Assembly (NCBI GenBank): GCA_934234185.1
Contig: CAKQHO010000163.1
Location: forward strand, 1 to 5,734
DNA from: an uncultured Psychrobacillus sp.
GTDB lineage: Bacteria > Bacillota > Bacilli > Bacillales_A > Planococcaceae
Length of the DNA: 5,734 bases
Direction: 5' to 3'
Every line of letters begins with the position of its first letter. The first letter of the stretch is position 1. The position numbers and the translations under genes are program-made. The notes under the pieces were generated by a model. The model did not search any database and was not told where the DNA came from. It saw only the letters and a list, made by a program, of their open reading frames with translations. Below are positions 1 to 5,663 of this stretch, piece by piece.

Positions 1-11
1 GGAGAAATAAG

Positions 12-1709
12 ATGAAAGTTGTAAACAGTTCATTAACAAAGCTAGTAATTTGCGTGTCATTATTCTTCGTATTATTCGTGCCAGCAGTTGGGGCAGAGGT
101 ACCAGCAGATAATTTGAAAATATATGTATCTTTCGAAGAAGATTTAGGACAAGTTGAAGGAGAAGCTACTCTTAAAGCGATACAAGGGGTAGAACGTATA
201 ACGCATAGAGGAATATTAAAGAAAGAGGGTTCTACTTATTTCTTTGAATTTAACGAAGCGATAGATGTAAGTAAAACATATAATTTGGCAACAGCTTACC
301 ATTTATCTAACAAAGGCGCCTCGATAGTAAATGCTTATACGAATTATAAATTTTCAAAAACAACCCCATTGATGATCCCTTCTATAGATAAAATGAACAA
401 AACAACTATTATAAAAGGAAATAAAGATATTACGATAGATAGCTATTTAATGAAAATCAATGACTTAGATCACTTTAGATTATCAAATAAGACAATTTAC
501 TCTCAAAGTAAGATGGCAGCTAGCTTTACATTTACAAATAAGGGGAAGAAACCTTTTCATCTATTAAATAAAAAAATACAAGTAGGTGAGGATATTTTTC
601 TTGATAAGCTGTTAGAGGAGGCAGTTTCAGTTAAATTAGACAGCCCATCACGTGGCTCATGGATAGGGAATAACGAACAGGACATACAAGTTTCCCTTCA
701 AGACGATTCAATATTAGTAACTCCTGGTAAATATAGTTTTAGTGTTGGTAAAGAGTATTATTGGGTGAAGGAAATGCAAATCGATAAACCTACTTCTATT
801 AAGTTTCCTTCAGAACCAACTTCTATTTATATAGAAGCTAGTGCAAGTAAAGGAGAATATGGTACACTGATTCACACTTATACGAGACTTGCTGCTGAAG
901 GATTTTTTGCTAGTATTTCTTTAAATCAACATTTTACTTTGTTAAAAGACGATAAAATAGTAACGGAATGGGATTCTCGTGCAATGATGGATGGAAAGTT
1001 TCTGGAAAAAAAGATTGGTAATGGTGAATATGTTCTTAGAGCTACTTACAAAAATATACAAAGTGAAATAAAACTTCAAATAGGTGACGGTGAAGCTCCA
1101 TTACCAGGCCCAGCTCATGGACCGACACCTACACTAGGAAATCCGCCAGCTCCAGCGTCATCTGTACCAGTATTTCGTGATGTACAAGCTCATTGGGCAG
1201 CAAGCTATATCCAAAAAGCAGCTGCACTTGGCATGATCAAGGGCTATGAGGATGGCACGTTTAAACCGAACGCACAATTAACTCGCTCTCAAGCAGTTTC
1301 ATTAATCGTTCGTGGTTTAGGTCTTGAAACAGACGAAAAATCTCCGTTTACGGACATCAGTAAATATGCGGCTGAAACACAAGCGGAGATCGCTGCAGCG
1401 TACAAGTACGGAATTGCGAAAGGAAATGACGGAGCATTCCGTCCAAACGACAAAGTGACTCGTGCACAGCTTGCGTTAATGATTCAACGTGCGTATGAAG
1501 CAAAAACCGGTAAGAAATACGAAGCAAGCAAAGTAGCACCATTCAATGACTTCGGTGGCTACAATCAAGAAACGATCAATGCTATCTCTATGCTACATGA
1601 GTTAAAAATTGTAGACGGAAACAACGGTCAATTCTTACCGACTCAGCCTACAACTCGTGCGCATATTGCGAAGATGCTAGTAAACTTCATTGAAGGTCTA
1701 GAGAAATAA
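12..1709 (+). CDS. Exported SLH-domain surface protein with C-terminal SLH triplet; N-terminal region unrecognised
   Basis: This is probably a cell-wall-associated protein of unknown function. Residues 1-28 form a signal peptide: a Lys near the start, a hydrophobic core at about 11-24, and a likely cleavage site AVGA|EV after residue 28. Residues 29-357 are Thr/Ser/Lys-rich, look beta-stranded and Ig-like in texture, and match no family I recognise. Residues 358-386 are a Pro-rich linker. Three SLH domains follow at about 387-436, 444-495 and 509-560. Their signature segments are LTRSQ (423-427), VTRAQ (482-486) and TTRAH (547-551), each keeping the Arg. SLH triplets bind secondary cell wall polysaccharide, so cell-wall tethering is the inferred role. 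The ATG is placed 7 bases after GGAG (1-4), which is all of the upstream region visible. The gene ends in two in-frame stops, TAA TAG, then a terminator. The N-terminal half is markedly richer in AT than the SLH half. The only Cys (14) lies in the signal peptide. I am sure of the gene and the SLH part, not of the function. Confidence 0.93.
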   Translation: MKVVNSSLTKLVICVSLFFVLFVPAVGAEVPADNLKIYVSFEEDLGQVEGEATLKAIQGVERITHRGILKKEGSTYFFEFNEAIDVSKTYNLATAYHLSNKGASIVNAYTNYKFSKTTPLMIPSIDKMNKTTIIKGNKDITIDSYLMKINDLDHFRLSNKTIYSQSKMAASFTFTNKGKKPFHLLNKKIQVGEDIFLDKLLEEAVSVKLDSPSRGSWIGNNEQDIQVSLQDDSILVTPGKYSFSVGKEYYWVKEMQIDKPTSIKFPSEPTSIYIEASASKGEYGTLIHTYTRLAAEGFFASISLNQHFTLLKDDKIVTEWDSRAMMDGKFLEKKIGNGEYVLRATYKNIQSEIKLQIGDGEAPLPGPAHGPTPTLGNPPAPASSVPVFRDVQAHWAASYIQKAAALGMIKGYEDGTFKPNAQLTRSQAVSLIVRGLGLETDEKSPFTDISKYAAETQAEIAAAYKYGIAKGNDGAFRPNDKVTRAQLALMIQRAYEAKTGKKYEASKVAPFNDFGGYNQETINAISMLHELKIVDGNNGQFLPTQPTTRAHIAKMLVNFIEGLEK

Positions 1710-1716
1710 TAGAAAT

Positions 1717-1746
1717 AAGGCTGTCTATAAGGCAGTCTTTTTTTTA
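1717..1746 (+). terminator. Intrinsic terminator of the first SLH gene
   Basis: A hairpin pairs 1718-1726 with 1730-1738. It has nine pairs including two G-T wobbles and a 3-base loop, and the 3' side runs straight into eight T (1738-1745). It starts 8 bases after the TAA stop, so the gene probably ends its own transcript. Confidence 0.85.
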
Positions 1747-2005
1747 TTTTTAAAAAAGATAGTTATTTCACAATAACCCCAAAATATTAATTATCCAGCT
1801 AGTATTTTCCTAGATACAGAAAAAAGTATTTAGAAATATGCTCTTTATGAAGCAATTATAGGAAAATATTCTACAAAAAATTCAGCTTCTTAGTAATTTG
1901 GGTAAAAATAATGTCGTTATTTGCGCATAGGAATATACTTTTATGTTAGTATAAAATAAGACATTTTTATACTATTACATATTTTTAAAATTAGGAGGAG
2001 ATTGA
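1747..2005 (+). promoter_or_regulatory. AT-rich intergenic region upstream of the second SLH gene; promoter expected here
   Basis: This stretch has no credible coding frame and must contain the promoter of the gene at 2006, because a terminator lies just before it. No textbook -35/-10 pair stands out. Candidate -10 elements are TATACT at 1934-1939, TATAAA at 1950-1955 and TATACT at 1968-1973, none with a good TTGACA at the right distance (TTGCGC at 1921 is the closest). The part from about 1901 to 1960 resembles the region at 3556-3610 before the third gene, including a shared TATGTTA (1942-1948; 3596-3602). The core promoter is therefore likely to lie within that block. A small inverted repeat, GTTATT/AATAAC, sits at 1762-1777. 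The ribosome site AGGAGG (1993-1998) is 7 bases before the ATG. Confidence 0.5.
1910..1965 (+). repeat. Nested inverted repeat upstream of the second SLH gene
   Basis: Arm 1910-1922 (AATGTC, an unpaired G, then TTATTT) is complementary to 1954-1965 (AAATAAGACATT), giving 12 pairs with one bulged base. Inside it, TATACT (1934-1939) is complementary to AGTATA (1948-1953), so the 3' strand is paired without a break from 1948 to 1965. The 5' arm can also pair locally, AAATAA (1906-1911) with TTATTT (1917-1922), giving two mutually exclusive folds. It overlaps the expected promoter, so it could be an operator or, if transcribed, a leader hairpin. The AT-richness makes chance a real alternative. 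Confidence 0.4.
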
Positions 2006-3118
2006 ATGAAAAACAAGAACTTATCAAGCAAACTATTTAAAGTGGCAATGGCTTCATCTTTAGCTGCAGGTGCTTTAGTAGTAACAGCTCCAGTCAACTC
2101 GGATGCAGCGGTAACAGGATATAAGGATTTACTTCCTACTAGTGACCATTATGAGCCAGTGTTAGATCTAACGAATAGAGGAGTTATCCAAGGGTATGAA
2201 GACGGTACATTCAGACCGAATGCCTCTGTAACTCGTGGACAAGCTGCAAAAATTATTGCAATGGCATTAAAATTAGACACAGTGAATGTGAAAAATCCTG
2301 GATTCAAGGATATTAGTACAAAGCATGCGTATTACGGTCCAATCGCTGCGCTAGTGGAAGCAGGAATTATTACTGGTTTCCCGGAAGATAATACTTTCCG
2401 TTCTGGAGATACACTTACTCGCGCACAAATGTCTAAAATTATTGCTCTAGCATACAAGCTTCCAGAACCAACAACAATTGATCATAAGTTTACAGATGTA
2501 AAGGCACAAAACTGGTATAACGGCTATGTGCAAACACTTGTAAATTTAGATATTACAAAGGGAACTACTCCTACAACTTTTGAGCCTGGCTCACCAGTGA
2601 GACGTGGACAATTGGCTTCTTTTGTTGTACGCACAGAGAAAAAGCTGGCACCAGTAATTCCAGCACCAACACCAACACCAGTAATTCCTGAAGGAAATAC
2701 TCCATTAAATAATGCGATCAAAACGGCATTTGACACTATTGCTAATCCAGTACCAACTAAAGTGGATTTGAAAATGACTGGCAACAGCTTTGAAGTGACG
2801 ATTAAAGACGACGCTACGACTTTCGTAGACTTCCGTTCAGCTGCACAAGGTGTGTTTGATGTATTTAAGGCAGATACAGTTGTAGATTCAGTAAAAGTAA
2901 CTGTGTTTCTTCCAAATGGAGATTCGGCTTCTATCAGCGACCCGGCTGTAACTAATTATAATAACTTAGATATTATCTTAGAGAATGCATTGAAGAAGGT
3001 TGGATTAGAAGAAACAGACTCTATCGCTTTCCTTAAAGATATGAAGGTTTCTTTTGATGTAAAAGGAAAATACACTGGTAAAGATTTTAACGACAGCTAT
3101 ACCTTTGATTTTAAATAA
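2006..3118 (+). CDS. Exported SLH-domain protein, short paralogue (SLH x3, Pro linker, C-terminal domain)
   Basis: This is a secreted, wall-tethered protein; its activity beyond anchoring is unknown. The signal peptide spans about residues 1-35 (KNKNLSSKLFK basic region, then a long Ala-rich core, cleavage near SDAA|VT). Three SLH domains follow at about 38-88, 99-150 and 161-210, with signatures VTRGQ (75-79), LTRAQ (137-141) and VRRGQ (198-202). In the third, the usual Thr is Arg, as in the downstream paralogue. A linker rich in Pro and Thr (about 215-230) leads to a C-terminal domain, about 231-370. Its predicted order is helix, two strands, helix, strands, helix, strands, and the downstream gene carries a divergent copy. 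The SLH part is about three quarters identical to that gene, so the pair looks like a tandem duplication, this copy lacking the beta-helix insert. There is no cysteine. The ATG lies 7 bases after AGGAGG (1993-1998). A terminator follows 8 bases after the stop, so the gene is probably monocistronic. Confidence 0.95.
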   Translation: MKNKNLSSKLFKVAMASSLAAGALVVTAPVNSDAAVTGYKDLLPTSDHYEPVLDLTNRGVIQGYEDGTFRPNASVTRGQAAKIIAMALKLDTVNVKNPGFKDISTKHAYYGPIAALVEAGIITGFPEDNTFRSGDTLTRAQMSKIIALAYKLPEPTTIDHKFTDVKAQNWYNGYVQTLVNLDITKGTTPTTFEPGSPVRRGQLASFVVRTEKKLAPVIPAPTPTPVIPEGNTPLNNAIKTAFDTIANPVPTKVDLKMTGNSFEVTIKDDATTFVDFRSAAQGVFDVFKADTVVDSVKVTVFLPNGDSASISDPAVTNYNNLDIILENALKKVGLEETDSIAFLKDMKVSFDVKGKYTGKDFNDSYTFDFK

Positions 3119-3126
3119 GAGAACAA

Positions 3127-3165
3127 AGACACATCATTTTCTTTTAGAAAATGGTGTGTTTTTTT
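3127..3165 (+). terminator. Intrinsic terminator of the second SLH gene
   Basis: A 13-pair hairpin has arms 3129-3141 (ACACATCATTTTC) and 3147-3159 (GAAAATGGTGTGT), with one G-T wobble and a 5-base loop. It is followed by a run of seven T (3159-3165). It lies directly after the stop codon at 3118, and its strength suggests little read-through towards the third gene. Confidence 0.92.
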
Positions 3166-3210
3166 GTCACCCATTTTTCCCGGTAGTTTAACATCTAGCT
3201 AACCGATTGT

Positions 3211-3334
3211 ATTACCAGTAAATTGACATTACTTGCTGTTAAGAAGAGAATACTTGCGATTACTAGTTGCTTACTTGCATTATATATAGCTTTACTTGCG
3301 TTAAATATGCCGATACTTGCGGTAGCTGTGCTTG
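3211..3334. repeat. Intergenic repeat element with five tandem 21-base units (TACTTGC core)
   Basis: The core ACTTGC occurs at 3231, 3252, 3273, 3294 and 3315, exactly 21 bases apart each time. Units therefore run 3230-3250, 3251-3271, 3272-3292, 3293-3313 and 3314-3334. The first seven bases, TACTTGC, are invariant; the remaining 14 vary, mostly with G then TTA following and an AT-rich tail. The array is preceded by ATTACCAGTAAATTGACAT (3211-3229). That leader and the first two units recur at 5664-5724, with about 52 of 60 positions the same by eye, while the sequence left of the leader is unrelated. This makes it a defined dispersed element. Function unknown; there is no coding evidence. 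Confidence 0.9.
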
Positions 3335-3349
3335 ATAGGTGCTACAAGT
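3315..3349 (+). repeat. Imperfect inverted repeat closing the 21-base array
   Basis: ACTTG (3315-3319) and TAGC (3323-3326) are complementary to GCTA (3341-3344) and CAAGT (3345-3349), with CGG (3320-3322) bulged out. The last unit core is thus mirrored by an inverted copy 14 bases downstream of the inner arm, giving a 9-pair stem. No T-run follows, so it is not a terminator. Confidence 0.5.
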
Positions 3350-3415
3350 CGATTTATAAGTCAGCTCCAGTCAGCACTCGCCATTAGCAGGGGCGCTTAC
3401 ATTCTAAGTGATTAT

Positions 3416-3446
3416 AAAAAGCGAATAGTCCTAGTTGCTTTTTTTT
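3416..3446 (+). terminator. Second, orphan intrinsic terminator between the paralogues
   Basis: The stem pairs 3419-3427 (AAGCGAATA) with 3432-3440 (TAGTTGCTT), with one G-T wobble and one A-G mismatch and a 4-base loop. Flanking A (3416-3418) can extend it into the T-run, which covers 3439-3446 (eight T). It is about 270 bases beyond the terminator of the second gene and has no gene of its own, so it is a back-up terminator, the remnant of a lost gene, or the end of a small RNA. Confidence 0.7.
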
Positions 3447-3468
3447 GCTGAGTATAATGACACTAATT

Positions 3469-3495
3469 ACTTCTTATTTGAATGACTAAAGAAGT
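3469..3495. repeat. Perfect 7-base inverted repeat upstream of the third SLH gene
   Basis: ACTTCTT (3469-3475) and AAGAAGT (3489-3495) are exact reverse complements around a 13-base spacer. No T-run follows. It could be a protein-binding site, since the two arm centres are about two helical turns apart (20 bases), or chance in AT-rich DNA. Confidence 0.4.
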
Positions 3496-3547
3496 GTTCA
3501 AGATTCATATTCAGGATAATAATTACCAAAAAAATTGTACGACAAAC

Positions 3548-3564
3548 GTATTTATGGTAAATAC
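3548..3564. promoter_or_regulatory. 17-base palindrome, candidate operator
   Basis: GTATTTA (3548-3554), TGG, TAAATAC (3558-3564) has perfect 7-base arms. It lies about 85-100 bases before the TTG start and just upstream of the likely promoter block, where a regulator could bind. A shorter odd palindrome, TTGT-ACG-ACAA (3535-3545), lies just before it. No regulator family can be named from this alone. Confidence 0.35.
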
Positions 3565-3573
3565 ATGAAAAAG

Positions 3574-3610
3574 TTTATACAAATGAATCTATTAGTATGT
3601 TACTATTAAG
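3574..3610 (+). promoter_or_regulatory. Possible sigma-A-type promoter of the third SLH gene (weak)
   Basis: TTTATA (3574-3579) and TATGTT (3596-3601) are 16 bases apart and each match four of six consensus positions. The alternative -10 TATTAA is at 3604-3609. The support is mainly comparative: TATGTTA and surrounding bases are shared with the region upstream of the paralogue (TATGTTA at 1942-1948). The expected start at about 3608-3615 would leave a leader of roughly 35-40 bases including the ribosome site. Confidence 0.3.
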
Positions 3611-3633
3611 TGAGAAAATTTATATAACTTAAG

Positions 3634-3651
3634 AGGAGGAAAAATCGATTG
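3634..3651 (+). promoter_or_regulatory. Ribosome binding site selecting a TTG start
   Basis: AGGAGG (3634-3639) is 9 bases before TTG (3649-3651). No ATG or GTG lies nearby in frame; the first in-frame ATG is codon 21, inside the signal peptide core. Comparison with the paralogue confirms the choice, since there ATG sits before the same AAAAACAAG (Lys-Asn-Lys). Confidence 0.85.
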
Positions 3652-5574
3652 AAAAACAAGCATAAACTTTTTAAAGCAGCACTTGCAACATCAGTAGCAG
3701 CAGGAGCAATGGTGGTAATTGCACCAGCTAATATGAACGCAGCAGCAACTACCTTTAAGGATCTACCGGCAACGAACGATCATTATGAGCCAGTAAAAGA
3801 ACTAGCAGCAAGAGGAGTTATTAAAGGTTATGAGGATGGGACGTACAAGCCGAATGCTTCTGTTACTCGTGGACAAGCAGCTAAGATTATCGCATTATCT
3901 CTTGGATTAGATACAAAAAATGTAAAAAATCCTGGATTTAAAGATATTAGTACCTCTCATGCATACTACGGGGAGATTGCAGCATTAGTAGAAGCTGGAA
4001 TCATTACGGGGTTCCCAGAGGATAGTACATACCGTCCAGGTGATACGCTGACTAGAGCGCAGATGTCTAAAATCATCTCAATCGCGTTCGGTCTTCCAGA
4101 GGAAACAGAAATCACAAACACTTTTGTGGATGTAAAAACTGGTCATTGGTATAAAGGCTATGTACAAACGTTAGTGTCACACAACATTACAAAAGGCACT
4201 ACTCCAACTACATTTGAGCCAAGCTCACCTGTAAGACGTGGTCAGCTTGCATCATTTGTCATTCGTGCTGAACAGGCTGTAAATCAAGGGGAAGCAATTA
4301 CTAGCTTGGAAGATGGGTCATTCACTACTGGATCTGGTACGTACAAACTTTCAGGCGACCTACAAAAATTATTCTCTAATGCAAACTCCAACGCATTAGT
4401 AGGAGCAAATATTAAATATACGGTTCGTAATGGAGAAGTAGTTTCTATTCAATCGTTATCTATAACAAAAGATGGAGCTACATTAGACGCTGGCGGTGCT
4501 GTAGTGGATGGTAACCTAGTAATCAGTGCAAACAATGTAACGGTGAAAAATGTCACGGTTCTTGGAAGCTTGAAAATAGGAAATGAAGCGAAGGAAAGCT
4601 TTAAAGGGGAAAAGCTAACAGTTCGTGGAAAAACGATTGTTTCTTCTAAAAAAGCTTATGTAGCAAGTACAGTAAACGTAGCGGCTAATACTAATGCTGC
4701 TATTACTTTCGTGGATTCCGTACTAGGAGACGTAAACTTTAGCCAAAGTGGAACTGAGCTTCGATTCACAGGAAATGGTTCCGTGAAAAATGTCGTAGTA
4801 GAGGCAAATGGTTCTGTAGCTGCTGATCGTACAGTGAAAGTAGAGACAGTAACAGTTAGCGCTGGAGTTACTGCTTTAACAATTGATGCAACAGTAGAAA
4901 CATTACACATTGCTAACACGACAACAAAGTTAACACTTGCACCTAATGCAGTTATCGAAAACATTGTTCTACCTGCAGGTGTCGAGGCATCAGCTGTTAT
5001 TGCTAACTACGAAGAAGTAAAAGGTAATATTAAAAACGTCGATGGAGAGCCAAACCCAGATGCTGGTTCAGGTGGCGGCGGTGGAGGCGGATTCATTCCA
5101 ACACCACCAGCAACTCCAAATCCAGATCCTGTAGCGGACATAAATGCTATCATTAAGGATGAACTAAGCAAAATCGGTGGAGATGTAATTAAGTTCAACG
5201 AAAGCGATAAAACATTTACAGTAGATTTAACAGATGTTGCAAATAGCACATTAAAGGAGTTTGCAGATTCTGTCTCAGCTGATGCGACATATACTAGATT
5301 AATGGGTAAAGGAATGATTGATAAAGTGGTCATTTCTTATGATAAGAAGGATTTCACTGTGAACATTTCAGAAAAACCAGCTTCCTTTGATGTAGCAGTT
5401 CAACGAACAATTAAGAATATAAATGATATGCTAGTACGTTTGAATAAAAATACAATAGACTATGAAACTACTACACTAGCGAAGCTTCAAGATAAAGAAG
5501 TTACTCTAACATTTACAGGTAATATCAACAATGTTGCTTTCAAAGATGTAGCTTACAAAATTATATTCAACTAA
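3649..5574 (+). CDS. Exported SLH-domain protein, long paralogue (SLH x3, beta-helix-like region, C-terminal domain)
   Basis: This is a wall-tethered, probably S-layer-associated protein with no assigned enzymatic role. It starts at TTG with a good ribosome site. The signal peptide is residues 1 to about 31-33 (KNKHKLFK, then an Ala/Val core). The SLH domains lie at about 35-85, 96-147 and 158-207, with VTRGQ (72-76), LTRAQ (134-138) and VRRGQ (195-199). Residues about 214-465 are rich in Val, Asn, Thr, Gly and Ala, with many short strand-turn repeats (for example NNVTVKNVTVLGSLKIGN, 295-312). This resembles right-handed parallel beta-helix regions common in Bacillus SLH proteins; I see no catalytic motif. 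A hinge follows with seven Gly (475-481) and a Pro/Thr stretch to about 494. Residues 495-641 match the C-terminal domain of the upstream paralogue in order of elements and end motif, at low identity. There is no cysteine. A strong terminator follows 7 bases after the stop. Gene call certain; beta-helix assignment inferred from composition and pattern. Confidence 0.95.
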   Translation: MKNKHKLFKAALATSVAAGAMVVIAPANMNAAATTFKDLPATNDHYEPVKELAARGVIKGYEDGTYKPNASVTRGQAAKIIALSLGLDTKNVKNPGFKDISTSHAYYGEIAALVEAGIITGFPEDSTYRPGDTLTRAQMSKIISIAFGLPEETEITNTFVDVKTGHWYKGYVQTLVSHNITKGTTPTTFEPSSPVRRGQLASFVIRAEQAVNQGEAITSLEDGSFTTGSGTYKLSGDLQKLFSNANSNALVGANIKYTVRNGEVVSIQSLSITKDGATLDAGGAVVDGNLVISANNVTVKNVTVLGSLKIGNEAKESFKGEKLTVRGKTIVSSKKAYVASTVNVAANTNAAITFVDSVLGDVNFSQSGTELRFTGNGSVKNVVVEANGSVAADRTVKVETVTVSAGVTALTIDATVETLHIANTTTKLTLAPNAVIENIVLPAGVEASAVIANYEEVKGNIKNVDGEPNPDAGSGGGGGGGFIPTPPATPNPDPVADINAIIKDELSKIGGDVIKFNESDKTFTVDLTDVANSTLKEFADSVSADATYTRLMGKGMIDKVVISYDKKDFTVNISEKPASFDVAVQRTIKNINDMLVRLNKNTIDYETTTLAKLQDKEVTLTFTGNINNVAFKDVAYKIIFN

Positions 5575-5581
5575 TTATACG

Positions 5582-5619
5582 AACAAGCGAGATTGCCTTA
5601 GGCAGTCTCGCTTGTTTTT
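5582..5619 (+). terminator. Strong intrinsic terminator of the third SLH gene
   Basis: A 15-pair stem (5583-5597 with 5601-5615) has one G-T wobble and a TTA loop, and is followed by T at 5615-5619. It begins 7 bases after the stop codon. There is no A-run on the left side, so it works mainly for + strand transcripts. Confidence 0.95.
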
Positions 5620-5663
5620 ACGCTGTGAACAATTCATGTTGTTTTATTATTTCTGAATTAAAA

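Larger units (their letters stand above)
3166..3648 (+). other. Long gap between the paralogues, no credible gene
   Basis: Nothing here has a start, a ribosome site and protein-like content together. From left to right it holds a repeat element with a 21-base-period array (3211-3334), a hairpin closing that array (to 3349), a GC-richer patch at about 3361-3400 with AGTCAGC twice (3359-3365 and 3369-3375) and the inverted pair CGCC/GGCG (3379-3382 and 3392-3395), a second terminator (3416-3446), an inverted repeat (3469-3495), a 17-base palindrome (3548-3564) and the promoter and ribosome site of the third gene. Confidence 0.8.

Noticed and set aside
1357..1542. Reverse-strand reading frame of 61 codons
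   Set aside because: It lies inside the SLH coding region of gene 1, with no ribosome site and no protein-like features.
1912..1918. Spo0A-box-like TGTCGTT
   Set aside because: It matches only five of seven bases of TGTCGAA and is better explained as part of the inverted repeat.
3211..3334. CRISPR array
   Set aside because: The conserved part is only seven bases and the period is 21, far below CRISPR repeat and spacer lengths. No cas gene is present, and the copy at 5664 shares its 'spacer' sequence.
3223..3387. Small hydrophobic protein of 54 codons read through the 21-base array (TTG start, heptad-like LLA/ILA repeats)
   Set aside because: A 21-base unit is seven codons, so frames stay open easily; the opposite strand is also open across the array. 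There is no ribosome site before the TTG, and the second copy has TTT at the start position and changes that do not favour synonymous sites.
3453..3458. TATAAT as a distal promoter for gene 3
   Set aside because: This is a perfect -10 match, but no -35 lies 15-19 bases upstream, where the orphan terminator sits, and the -10 is not preceded by the TGn of an extended -10 element.
3522..3540. Further copy of the repeat-element leader (ATTACCA followed by AAATTGTAC)
   Set aside because: Only the first seven bases and a short AT-rich stretch agree with the leader, and no TACTTGC unit follows.
3565..3609. 14-codon reading frame as an independent gene
   Set aside because: No ribosome site precedes it and it probably overlaps the promoter. 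I keep it only as part of the comparison of upstream blocks.
4656..5333. Reverse-strand reading frames of about 100 codons inside gene 3 (also one at 2524-2784 in gene 2)
   Set aside because: They mirror well-supported genes on the + strand. Their Pro, Val and Thr runs are complements of Gly and Ala codons, and they have no ribosome sites.
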